This document shows positions 1 to 13,100 of a DNA stretch of 64,000 nt, piece after piece. Under the pieces are notes generated by a model that saw only the letters and a program-made list of their open reading frames with translations, made no database searches and was not told the DNA's origin. Location: assembly GCF_963675165.1 (NCBI RefSeq), contig NC_087379.1:3907442-3971441 (forward strand), written 5' to 3'. Every line of letters starts with the position of its first letter. Positions within the stretch are counted from its first letter, which is position 1. The DNA comes from Halichondria panicea. Taxonomy: Eukaryota; Porifera; Demospongiae; Suberitida; Halichondriidae. The position numbers were made by a program, and so were the translations under genes.

Positions 1-3000
1 AACTCCTTGTATATCTGTTTGCATCACAAAAGACTGATTGATTGGATCCAACCCCGACGAAAATATTTTCCATAGGGCTGAGAAACACTTCATATTCAGC
101 TTCTGTAAAGAGATCGAGTGATCTACTGTGAGTTACAACTTTGATTAGGAACTCACCCCGTGCCTTGATAGTAACATAAGCAGATCTTTGGGTTATCTCG
201 TCTCCAGCTTGCCCTGTGCAAACGTACCTTCCACTATCATCGTCAGAAATGTTTGGTATTAGCAGTCTAATATCAGATGAGGACTGAAGAACCTAAAACC
301 AAACAATAAATAATCTGTACCTGCATGTTAATAATTATTATGTGTACCTCAGCTTGTTGTGGTAGCTTTAAATTATCGGCGCGTCTCCATTGGAATATTG
401 CACTGGGAAAATCACTGGAATACCTACAAACTATTTCCACAGATGAATTTAGTGCAACCTCAAAAAAATCCTGTTCAATGTCCACCCTGACAGCAGGGTC
501 TATAGTTAAAAATAAGACATACATTTTATTAATAATTATTATAATTATATAACACGTACCAACAATGTCAACATAAGACGTGTCTCTGTTAATAACTCCA
601 CGATCTGTATCGTTCACTGTACAGGTATAAGCCCCTCTGTTTAGGTTATTTGTTTCCATTATAGACAGAATAGAAACTGTCACCGAGTCCATGACAAAAG
701 TATTCAAAGGTAGTGGGCCATCATTAAAAGTCCACCTGAACAAACAAAATCTTAATCAGATTTCCCAAATGAAAATTCAACAACGTACTCAATAATAGCA
801 GGGTTCTCGGCAGAGCAAATAAGGTCATTGTTACTGCCTCTGGGAAATTTTGCTTCTAGAGGTGTCAATTTGAGCATCAAGTCTTGCGTGGGATCTATAT
901 AATTATTTAGATAGAAATGACAACAACGTGTAGCCCAGAAAACTCACCATAAAACTCTATTTTCACATTGGTTACAGCACTATACCTCTCGCTAGGAGTT
1001 TGTGCCAGGCAAGTGTACACACCAGCATTTCCCTCTAGTCCATCCACTACTGTGAGTACAGAGCTAAAAGCAGAGATTTCAGTTACAGCAGCATTAGCTG
1101 GTAGATCAGCCCCATTGAAAGTCCAGTGAATTGTAGCAGAGCAATTGACTGTACAGTACAAAGTGAGTTCAAGACCTGGAGATATACTTGTAGCACCGTG
1201 TTCAATTTGGATGCGCAGCGGACTCTCTCCAGGCAAAGCAGGTGCTACAGAGTAAGAAACCAGTCTGCAGACAGCATGTATAAAATTAATGCGTAACATA
1301 CCAACAACACTTTGGCAAGTTATGTTCCTTGTGGCTGGAGCCTCACATTTAATCCCGCCTGCAGTACACATGCACCTCAAACATTTTTCCATCTGTGCTC
1401 TAGTCTCAATTACTTTGTTTAACACAAATGCATTAGTAAATGCTTCAGCAACACTTCCACCTAGGGGCAAATATTATAGTAATCAATGGTTAGTAAATTA
1501 AAAGTCGTATCTTCCAAAATCTTCACGTGACATTCATAAATGCACTTACCCTGTCGCAACTGCCCAATATCCCAAACTGCTCCACTGAGCTCCAAGGCAA
1601 GGTCAGTGTAATCAGTGTTGGTGCTTCCATGAGCACTGTCTGGTATTGGTGATCCTACTCCAGTAATTACTCTAAAGAGAGACCGAGCTGAAGGATCGTA
1701 GATAAATACATTTGCTTTACTGTCAATCCCTAGTCCTCTGTATTCGTTGCCAGAAAATTCTTGATTTACAACAGCGTTTAGAACAATGCCTTCATTTCGC
1801 ATTGCTCTTAGGAGACTGCTTCGTGTAATGTTGGCATTAAGGACATCTCTATCCTCATCAGTAATTAGAATAAATAGCCTGGCACCATCTCGAAAGTGGT
1901 ACGAGTCAATAGCAACTTGCAATGCACTGTAACCATCCTCTTGTCTGCCTCCGACCGATAGATTCATTGTGAATTCCGAAATGTTGTCTGCTGTTACAAA
2001 CAATTCATTAGAAGAGGAGGTCAGTACCCTCGCTATGTTGAGTTCATTAATGCAATCATCTCCAAATCCTACTAAACCAAAATAGTTTCGTGCACTAATT
2101 CCAACACCCACATTTTGCAGACTGTGATCAAGAGCTTTTATCATATTGGGAATCCAAGCATGTTCCATTGACATTGATCCAGATTCATCTACCAACAGTA
2201 TCACATCAGCAGTCCTGTTTGTTCGGAGAGATGACAACACTTCACGAGATTTTCCAAGTACTAAATAAGTTCCGTCATCCAATTTACAGCGCCTGTCTAT
2301 TGGAGAGATAAACATTAGTAATAATTGTACTATGACTGACAAATCTCTTTACCAACTCTGAGAGATGCTTCTGCAGAAAATGTGAGAGTTCCAAGAGTTA
2401 CTGTGCAAACATAGGGTCCCTCAGACAGCTCAGTTACCTCTGCCACAAGCAACATGTTGCTCTGTATATTGATTAGAGAACCATTGGGATAGCTCCAGGA
2501 GATAGAAATATTTGAAACGTTCGGGGAAACAACGCATTCAAAGTTTACTTCACTTCCAACTGTCCTAAGAGTGATGGCCGGTACCACATTAACTGAGATG
2601 ACTGTATTACAGAGAAATGAAATACAAGTAATTGATTGCTCTTAATTACATTTATACCTTCAGCTGCACCGGAGCACTGGTCCAGGCTACGATTATTGGA
2701 CACGCAATCCTCTTCTGGAACTTCACAAATGCAGAGAAAGCATTCTCTCAAAACAGACATCACCTCTTGCACTTTAGCTGCTGTAAAAGCATTTGTGAAA
2801 GCTTCAGCCAAACGACCTTGCTCTCTAAGCTGGTTCAGGTCCCATGCTGCCCCCCCAGTGGCATGTGCAATAGTGGCATAGTCCTCGTACGAGTTTCCAA
2901 AGCTGAAAAATGGTGAATTGTTTGGTATTCCACCTTCGAATAAGCTGAAGAGTGAGGGGCTGCTTTCATTGAACAGATACGCTGTACCATTGGCTCCAAG

Positions 3001-6000
3001 ACCAAGAGTGAACGAGTGATCATTAAGTGGGTCGCTAAGATATCCTTGGTTTAGAATAACATTGAGCATAAAGCCGGAGTCTCGAATTTGTGTCTCAATA
3101 ATATTTTTGGTCAAGTCTGGTCGCAAAAGGCTACGATCTTCATCTGTTATTAGTATGAGTTGCTTTGCTGTTCCAGAACGAGTCTGAACTGAGGAAATAG
3201 CGTGCTCAATGCCAGCGTACCCATCCTCCAAAGCACCTGAAAGTTGGAGATTACTAGCAGCAGCAACAAACTCATTTGGAAGAGCTAGTGTCGATAGTGT
3301 TATACCACCAATGGCATTGAAGTCGTTTCTTCCAAATCCAACAAGAGAAAACATATTTTGTCTCACGCCTGCACCAACCCCCCTCTCTCTGAGAGCCTGG
3401 TCCAAGAGATATACCTCTTTCTGTATCCATGAATGCTCCATTACCATTGAACCAGATTCATCAACAATAAAAATTATGTCGGCTGCAGCTTCGGATGCTG
3501 GACCACTGGCAAGGAATCGTGTGGAATAGAAGTACTCTCCTTGCTCAAAAACTTCATTTATATCACCTCTACATACGTATGGTAGATCTACAGAAATGGA
3601 AGTGATGTGCTTACATGTACTTGAAGCTCCAAAAAGATACACTGTGATCAAGACTGCACTACTTTTATTTGAATACAATCATGCCAAACTCAAATGTTTC
3701 ACTATAATCATTATTACGGTAATTATACTACTATACTAAGCTTCTCACCATCAAAAACCGTTACAGTGGCAATTTCTTCAGACAGTGTTGTTCCGTACAG
3801 TCTTGACTGAAGCTCGCACCTATAATCACCAGCATCTCCACTTTGAACATTGTCAATGGTAAGTGTTCCAACTCCACCACTGGAAACAAGGTGGTACCGA
3901 GGATTAGCTCGAATAGGTTCTAGATTCCTTCGCCACGATACGAATGGAGGAGGGTAGCCTCTACTTGTACACGTAAGCGTAACGGTATCCCCTTTAGTGG
4001 CTGACTCATTTTTCGGCATATTAATCACAGTAGGAGGACCTACAAGTAGAAAAACATCACAAATTGTTGTATATGGTACCATGCCCTCTCGAAAATTCAC
4101 CCATCCTCTCAAAGTTTTTGCACAAGCGTATTTTAACTTGACAATACGCCCACCCAGAATGAAGAGTTTGAGCATGTGCAGTAGCTAAACGCCACATGTT
4201 CACTTAGTGAAGAAATAGCCTAGAATCCAGGCAAATAGGCCTGGATTCGAGGTTAGAGAAGAAAGCAAGTTTTAGGTAGTAGCTAGCTAGACTCAACTCC
4301 TTGCTGGACCAAGATCAGACATATAATTTCTCTGTGTGAATCTATTTGCCCTATATGCAGGAGAAAGGGACACAAATCTGAGAACAAAGTCATCACCCAG
4401 GCCAATTTTGCAGGTTAGCTTTCCTTGGTTTTCTGAAACAGAGTACCTGATAGCTCTAGGAGTATGACCTACAACTTTTGTCCATCCTTCGGGAAGTTCC
4501 TGCTGCTACACCTGACGAGCAACGAATAGAGTCATGCAGATCGAGTCCACTTCTTCATGTTCATTCTTTAATATCATGAATGCTTTTCATAATTATACTC
4601 ATGCTATATAACAAAGTTGTTGTCAATACAATGATTTTCATAGATGTACCAGCCTCGATTTGAGGCCGCGGGTGGGCGTATATTCGAGTGAAAACTCGCC
4701 ATGGTTCATTATCACCTATTTCCATCTTACGATGTGATTACCGAGAGGGGGCTGAATGAGGGGCCCCCAAACACTTATTGCTTAATGTTAACTGCAGGGG
4801 CTCGCGATTATAATTATGCCCAGTCTCCTAATAAGCCTAGCAGAAAACGGTGGGCGTATTTTCGTGAGGGTACGGTAGCGCAAGGGACGACATAAGAATT
4901 CCAAGTTATAAAAGTACTGTACTAGTGGTCAAAACATCTATTAATAATTATGTCCACTCAGCACTTACCACATTCACTTTCATCTTCACCATTCGTACAG
5001 TGCTGCAAACCATCACAGAGATAAGTAGAAGGCATGCACTCATCGTCACAAATGAAGTGGTTATAGCCACACGGAACAGAGTCAGTTTGTATACCTAACA
5101 GACAAGATCTACGTATAAAATTTAACACTGATAATTTACACTCACCACAGATTTCATCTTCCCCATTATTGCAGTCTTCTATACCATCACAAAGAGTGTA
5201 TAATGGCAGACACTCGTCTTCACCAGGACAACTACAATTTTGGGAGGAACCATTGCATTCAAAATCGGTAAAAAAAACATTACAACGGGAATTAATTAAA
5301 GTTGCTAGGATTTGCCAGGGAATACCAACAAAGTGATAAAAAAACGGCTGTACATTATTCCGTTACAATTAATTATTCCTCTACTTGTTAACTGATACAT
5401 GTAACTGTGTGATTGTTGAAGGTATATGAGTGTTGGGAGAAGAGGTTGGACATGCATCATCATTCATCTAATGTTCTTTGCTCACGTTACCATAGATACT
5501 GAACAATTGTAAAAAAAGAAATGGCTATACCTCTGGCTTTACTGCTGTGTCGTCTGTAGGTCAGTTAATCAGCTAGACTATAGATCGACTGGCTGGCAAG
5601 AATCTAGTAAGCTAATTATGTCACTATTAACTCGATAGAATGGAAGGGGTTGCTAAAAGACCAGGTTGCTTAGTTTAATATTCAAAAAAGTGTAAAGTAG
5701 AACCATCGGTAGAACCTCGATTATCCGGCTCAGCAAATTATATTATAACCGAGTTAAAGTTCAACTAATAATCCTTAAATGCGCATGCTCAGATGACCAC
5801 GTGCCCTCAAATTGCATTACCTGCTGTTTATATTAAAGGTGGATCTGAGGCATGGCTTATCCATTTGATTATCTGGCATATTCAGTTATTCGGCCTGCAT
5901 GCCTCTGAAACTAAAGTGTCTGGATAATCGAGATTCCATTGTAACTGGGCTAAGGGGCTGTGTAAAAAGAGAGATCACAGTATATAATTATAATTATAGT

Positions 6001-6963
6001 AAAATGTACGCAATTAAGTACGCAGAATGGTACCTGTATTCAGCAAGTCTGCACCCAGTCGTCAATGTGCAGAAAATTTCATCAAATCCATCAGAGCAGT
6101 CGATAACACCATCACACTGGCTGCTGGCATTGATGCACGAGCTGTTAAAGCATTCAAATTGATCCGAAGAGCACTTTCCCAGTCCTAAAGTACACATTAA
6201 ATTTTGTTAAAAAAATAAGCTTATTGTTGGCTTACCAACTCCATTGCTACTGCTATAGGTCAGAATCTGCAACATGATTAGTGAACCACAAATTAGTAAT
6301 TAACACGTACAATGTTTACAGTAGGGCCCTCAGATGTATTACACAAGCAGAAGTCAGCATCTGGCTGAAGACTAAAAAGTTAACACATGAAAGAGAGCTA
6401 GCTAGCTGTCAGTCATCTTCTATGACCGCACAGAACTAGTCAATCACTTAGTGCAATTATAGATGACATTAATTTATCTATCACAACGGCCACAAAAGGT
6501 GCGACGGTGTCACTTATAAACTAACAATGCAGACTGCAGACGTTTTAACATGCACCTGCATGTATGTCCTCAACAAATTTGAGCAAAAAACATAGCTGCA
6601 GTACAATTAAGATACAGCTACCGAATGAGGTTTTACCGACACGCACAATTATTAAATAATTGTGGGCGGAGAGTCACTTTTCTGCTACTAAGTAGGCTTA
6701 CTTACAACGAGAGCTACACTGAGTAAAAAATATACTCTTCCTTTGCATTAATTTACTATAATTATAATTATGCAAAACTGTGAGCAAAATCATTAACCTC
6801 ATTCTATACAGAATAATTATAGATATAATAGCAATGTCACCGACAGAGCTAGATCTAGAAACAATTATTTTTGCATAAAACAACTCACCGTCGACTCGAC
6901 AGCTAATATTAATAGAGCCCCAAAAAATAGTAAGATCAACAAGCTTTGGTCATAGCAGGCCAT
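1..6963 (-). CDS. Secreted or cell-surface protein with LDLa, Ig and vWA modules (3' end beyond window)
   Basis: Exon 1 (6963-6889) encodes a signal peptide (MACYDQ then a Leu/Ile/Phe-rich core). Small exons 6364-6311 and 6266-6236 follow, then LDLa modules in 6184-6034, about 5300-5146 and 5094-4969 (patterns like CDGVIDCSDGFDE). Next come Ig (4039-3749), vWA (3587-2658), Ig (2601-2353), vWA (2296-1550), a Cys-rich tail (1460-1302), Ig (1244-948), Ig split over 894-789 and 735-560, Ig split over 499-348 and 292-157, and the start of another Ig (102-1). Both vWA domains keep the MIDAS motif DESGSM and a later ITDED, so metal-dependent ligand binding is likely. Ig cysteines and YxC motifs are visible. 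Most modules are phase 1-1. The architecture suggests adhesion or recognition; no named orthologue is recognised. The join between the first two LDLa exons could not be resolved, and a membrane anchor may lie beyond the window. Confidence 0.85.
4207..4264. mobile_element. Miniature hairpin element (TAGCCT/AGGTTA ends) with 9-bp target duplication
   Basis: The 40-bp near-palindrome 4216-4255 is flanked by GTGAAGAAA (4207-4215) and GAGAAGAAA (4256-4264), matching at 8 of 9 positions. It lies in the intron between the LDLa and first Ig exons. Its ends and 9-bp flanks match the copies at 20855, 40960, 54808 and 58693. Confidence 0.6.
5430..5945. repeat. Two degraded miniature elements in the LDLa intron
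   Basis: 5430-5690 is a diverged partial copy of the 466-bp TIR element at 20940-21405, sharing the stretch around 'gctcacgttaccatagata' and 'ggcaagaatctagtaa'. 5709-5943 has inverted ends of the type CCTCGATTATCCGG / CTGGATAATCGAG, resembling pogo/Tigger-type miniature elements. Together they fill the gap in which the exon join of the host gene is unclear. Confidence 0.5.
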
Positions 6964-6978
6964 TCTCTGTGATTCAAA

Positions 6979-7062
6979 CTGCAGCAACAGCGAGATTTAG
7001 CTAGAATTAATATTAAATAGAATGGAGACTGCAGCCATAGCAATACAAATTATGATCTTTAC
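6979..7062 (-). other. Probable 5'-UTR intron of the Ig/vWA/LDLa gene
   Basis: On the minus strand a GTAAAG donor at 7062 and a pyrimidine-tract TGCAG acceptor at 6979 lie just upstream of the ATG at 6963. If used, the first non-coding exon of this gene lies within or beside the last exon or 3' UTR of the SPEN gene, whose stop codon is at 7127-7125. Predicted from splice motifs only. Confidence 0.45.
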
Positions 7063-7124
7063 CTATAAATGTGTACAACAATCTGACCACACAAATAATT
7101 ATAACACAAGAAAGTCTGCAACAG

Positions 7125-10100
7125 TTACTGAGACATAGTAGCAACAACTATCATTAGATGACAGTTATCAGAAGCGCTGCTAAGTAAATCAGGAGCAACG
7201 CGTGAAAGGTGTGCTTGGGAAAATGGACAGGGAGGGAAGATGTGTAGTACAAAGCCACCCTACAAGGAACAAAACAGTGTTTAACTTCCAAACACTGAAA
7301 CAGTTTATAATGACACTAGCAAGCAAACAGAGGTACTACACACCTGAGGAGTGGATGCAGGTACATTTATGATACCAGCAGCCTGTTTCTGAATGAGGTA
7401 TGTGATAAAGGTGTTCTTTAGTGCATTTGTCTGAGTGTGGACATCCGATGCATCCCTCCCACATGGTAGTGCCAGCAGCAGGCAGTGCTCACCGTCACTC
7501 TAATGAATAAATACAAAGTGTAAAATGACTTTGATAGACAACAGCAAGAGACGTGTACATGATACTGACCTGAATTCGCCTCCCCACGCCCTCAAGCTGT
7601 GTTTTCTCCAGCCTCATTCTCTGAGCAATCTTAAGTGTGGGTGTGTGTTGCTCAGCTGGCTGGGGGAGACTCAGCTTGGCAAGCTGGACATTCCCACTCA
7701 GAAAATGGAGCTGAACTGCAGCATAGTCATTCTTCAGTGTGAGGTGTCCTTGCCACATCACAGGGTAACGTCTAAAAGAAAAACATAAATAGAATAATGA
7801 AACAAGTTTACAAGCTGCGCTGTGCTAATGCCTCTCGCCATGTTATGCTTTCACTCAAGCGTTATATAGTAGAGGGAATAAGCCTCAACATGGTAGTTGC
7901 AAGATGGTCTAGATCTCTCTTCTTCACACTATTTATGTTTGGCTATCACAGACTGAGAGAGGATCAAGATCAATAATGAAAGTTTGCATTTATACTTTAG
8001 AATGATACAAGATCTGTTTCACAGAAAGTCAGTGTATATATAACTATCTATCTATAACTGAGAATAAAGGACCCATCTACTGTTATCTATTGTATAATTA
8101 TGGTATCATTGTAGTGTTTTGTGGCTTACCAGGATCTCAAGAAAGAAGAAAATTGATTCTTCCTGGATCAAGGGTTCAAAATGGATTCTCTCACACGTAG
8201 GGATGAGGGCGCATGCGCATTAGATCCACAGGCATAAGGGGTGTGTCTGCAAGAGGTCAAGTACACAAATAGCTACAGCTATTTCGTGAGCGCACGTATA
8301 GTATCTATAGTATACTTTTACAGATGTTTTAGGTGTGAATGTGTGTACTAGCTAGTTCCTGGTGATTTTGTCTTTTGACTCTCTGACTCTTGCAGCTAAC
8401 AAAAAGCTAGCGCTTTAGTGCAAGGCAAACTCATAAGTTGAATATAAACTTTATGCGAACAGATGATGCTACAAAAGATTCTGGAGAGACTACAACAGCC
8501 TTTACTGTAGCCGTAACCGGAGAACAAAGCTTTAGTTCGCAAATCCAAGAATCAAATCCTAGAAGCCTATAGAAGCTGTTAGTTTTCGTCGCATTGCAAC
8601 CGTTGAGCAGTTACAGCTAGAATACACACACAAACAGACACAGTCAGCTATACCGTATCCCTCGTGCGGCTACGCCTCGAGGCATTATTATGCCAAAACC
8701 AAGATGTATAATATAATACCGTAAATATAATAATATAATACCGTAAAGCAGGTAATTTTTGTTGGTGCAAATTTTCGTGTAAAAAATATTTGTAGAGTAA
8801 CATAGAATCTATTGTGGTAAGTCGTAGTTTTAATTTTCGTACGATGCTCTTCAATATGAAACTTCCACCATACGAAAATAACCTGTTATACGGTACTTAA
8901 AATTATTGCACATGTATAGTATAATTATTATAACATATTACGCACGTATACATAATTATATACCGTATAGAGGGTAATTTTCGTAGGGCAAAATATTCGT
9001 GGTTTTTGTGGTTGAAGGTCTGACCACGAATATTTTACCCACAAATGAAGCGACCTTGCCTACCTTTACCTGCAGTGCAAGCTCCAACCACGAAAATATT
9101 ACCCACGAAATGTCTCAATATTGCTGAATCACGAATATTTTGTCCCCCGAAAATTACCCGCTATACGGTACTCGAGAGTTATAGGTAGAAATACACAATG
9201 TAACGGCATATGCAGGGTTCTGCCTACAGTGGTCGTTTAGGTAACTACTAACCACCTCTAGATATTTTCCAACCACCACTCAACGTTTTCGACTACTGCT
9301 ACATGTATGCTATAATGCACTGGCTAGCTAGCTAGCTAAGCTTACCAGATTTTACTGTCTTGATGTAGATATATAGAGCTAACTAAGCTTTCTTTACTGC
9401 GCATGACCAGAACATTTAATAGACTGCAGTATGGCTTAACAAGAGTTCGAGGAGTACTGCAGCTAGCTAGCTAGCTATACTCTGCCTTCAAACAGAGAGT
9501 TGGACCACCTGCTAAGGGAAAGACAAGCTAGGAGAGTGAGCAACTGGCTACAGAAGTAAGCACCATAGACTCCAGACTGATGCAAGTAAAACAACAATGC
9601 ATACATTTTTTTCAACTGTATACTTACAACACAATCATGCATGTTCAAATTTGTGTCCCCCTTCCTGTACACCCTCCCCCCTGCATCCCTGATATGCAAT
9701 CTTCGGGATTGTGACGTTTTTTAAAGTACAGTACATGTACCTGAGGAGGTCTAGCAAATTATCTTGATTCTGTTCAGAAGGGGGTTGTTTGTTTTTGGGT
9801 GCTGGTGGATCTACAGGTCTCTGTGCAGGACTTTGTTTAGTGTCCACTCCAATAGAAAGTGGGGCATGAGAGCGGTAAGGTGAGCAATTCCCACTGTCTG
9901 AATCTGCACATACATGTACATGTAATTAGTTAATGCACTACAAAATTATACTTTAATGCAATGTGAATGCACAATATACAGTAATGCACATCAGTAGGAG
10001 TGATGTGTACCTTTGGGTGGTGGGTAGGGAGGAGATTTTGGACGTAAATCCTCCATTTTGCGACGCTTACACTCAGATTTATCCTCCTTAGCAGTACCTA

Positions 10101-13100
10101 TGGACACAGTGAGTGCATACAGATAAATGAGGGTTAAACTAACCAACCCGATCCCCAGCAATCGCCACCATTCTGGTGAGTTATCAGTGTATATACCCCG
10201 ACTTGGGGTCTGTATCATAGCAACTGGGTGGGGTTTAACTACACATCCTCATAAACTCCTTGCCTTGAACATGCTTTCATTAACCAACCCGATCCCAGCA
10301 ATCACCTCTATTCCGACGAGTTATCAATGTATAGAGTGTTTACTGCAATAACTATTCTTTCCAGCCAGTACAACTCTGCCCTTATAGTCTAAATTATCCT
10401 GGTTCCACCGAACAACAGACAAAGCTAAGTCAGGTTTTATATGCTCAGAGGTAGCCATATTTTTTTTACAGTGTATTAACGCTTCAATCTATACTGTATG
10501 TTGTTAGAAGTGATGATCTCTTTCCATAGTTAACCACATACTACACGCATCATGTGGCATCACATGGTACGGTATGCAGTGATATGTTCATCATTCAACA
10601 CTAATTGATCCTAACCTGATTCTCGGTACTTGGTTTTAGGAGAAGGTGTTCTGCTAATGTACCCTCTCTTCCCACGTCTCTGGTGAGGAGAGCTACCCCT
10701 TCCATCCACAGCAGGGGACTTTTCACGCTTGTACTTAAATGTACCAGGGGACCTTCGAGGAGAGGAGAGACTGGGAGTACGGTGCCTGGGACGTTTGCGG
10801 TCTAGACAGGGAACAAGCAGCACATGCATTAGTGATAATGTTTTACATTATGCAGGGAGAAACAAGAACGCTGGATTCTGGCCAATCTATGCAGAGCTCA
10901 CCTGGAGACCTGGGAAAAGGTGGGGAGATGGAATGCTGATGTCGGTGAGAGGGGGAACGGGGGGAACTTCGGTGAGAGTATCTGCTGCTCCGAGTTGGCT
11001 CGTTTGGTGGAGAGTCATATCGGTGACGAACATGAGTTTCCTTTACTCTAGGAGATCGGGGTCTGTAAAGAACACAGAAGTGCATGTGTATAACGTTACA
11101 ACCCTACATTCAAGGAAGTGGTTAACTGTTAGATGTATACCACCATGGAATGAATGTTTAAAGTTTCATGGATTCTTGATACTACATAATTACATGTATA
11201 CTTAATCATTATGAAGTAAAAATTCTGTGGTAATAATAATCATCCATACTACATGTACTTACCTTGGAGATGGTGGTTTTCCCTTGAATACAGGAGAAGG
11301 GAATCTCTGAGGACTCTTGGAATGTCTGTGATGGAATCGAGATGGTCCAGGGGAGTAGGGTCGAGGTCTACGATGTCTCATTCGTTCATGCTGCTCTGGA
11401 GAAGAGTCTTTGTAGCGGGGCCTTCTTCGATGACCCACATAACCACTTACAGGCGGAGGGGGAGATGGAGAGTTGGGGCCACTAAGGTAGCGCTTATTTG
11501 AACGAGGGTCACGGGAACGCTGCACCTCCTTACGTGGCACACCATCTTGATCAACTTGATACCTTATTGGGATGTGTTTGGCCTGTTTGGTTCTGACTGC
11601 AGATCTCTTTTCAATGTCTCTATCAGACTCAGAAGCTACTTCATGTGGGGAGGGTTCTCTTGGAGGCAGCATCATCATACATGTACCTTTCTCTACTATC
11701 TCAACATCTTCCTTTTCAGAATTTTTAAGCTCTGATACTAGATTTTCATTATTGTCAGAGCTTTTGAAATCCTCTCCACTGCTCCAGTCACTCTCTACTT
11801 GTAAAGCAGATAACGATGACTTTTTAACAAGAGGGCTTTGAGGAGTATCAACGATAAGTTCTTCGTCTACTGGTGACTTGCAACTGGGTTCTTCTTCTAC
11901 CGAGTCTTTCCTGTTAGGTAGTTGTGGTACTTTCATGGCAGGCAAAGGTGGGGCAGGTGGTTTTTTATTAGCTTTGTTAAGCTTGTCACCAGAGTGGGAG
12001 GAGTCAGATGAAGAAGCTGGAGGAGAAGCAACCTTAGGGTTATTCTCTACTGAGGGTTTGGCAGGTTCCGAGACCAGTTGATCCTCACAGTCGCTTTCCT
12101 TCGATACAGCCTCGCTCAGCTTTTTCTTCTTGGCATCACTGCATGGAATAATATAATTTGTGACTATAGTACACAATGTTGTGTGATTATTACAAAGGTT
12201 GCGAGTGCTTATGATAAATTATCGCAAGATAAGATCGCAAAATTCTATAATTATTGTTACTTGTGTGAAATCAGCAATGATCATAAAATTAAATAGCGAA
12301 GTGTCCAATTTTCTGCTGATTTGGCTCATTCGCAACATCTTTTCACTAATAGAAACTAGTCGGAAAAAAATTAATGTTTGCAGCATGTTAAGATTGGCCG
12401 GGATCACAAAAAGGGTGGAAAGCAGGAGAGAGCCATTTGTTAATCACATGAACTCTTACAAAATAACATAGAACGAGAAACTTACTTATTAAAAAAGCGG
12501 TGAAAATATAATGCGGTATTAATTTTTTAATTGCAATTGCAATCAATTTATGTCGCTGGAAATGTTACAGTAGTGATTTTAATGACAATAATTATTGCTC
12601 TCAGTTACGTAACACACACACGTATATTATTCGTCCACACACAGTCATTACATAATGCAGTGTTTTAATTTTTGAATGCAACAAAATTTAATTAGTTATT
12701 ACAGCGTGTTAAAAATTACACTGTATTGAGGTAATGCCTGAGGGCTGCAGGTATTGCACAATAACTAATACAGTAGATTATCCGGACTATTTGTTCCAGA
12801 GCTAACTGAATATGCCGGTCAAGCAAAGGGATAAAACACGCCTAGTTCTGTACATAGTCCATTGACCAACAGCAGTGCAAATGTAGGGTAAGTGGTCATC
12901 TGCACAAGTGCTGATAACAAACACGCCTATATTCATGGTAACTGGTGATGCTCATTGAAGGGACATGCTTTTTCGTGCTTGTTAGTTTAACTTACACTCC
13001 GTTGCAGGTAAATTAATTTTGCACTTAGTACACACATGATATTATGAATAATACAATGTATTTCACAGACTGAATGCCAGAAACTAGTCACTTTCAGGGT

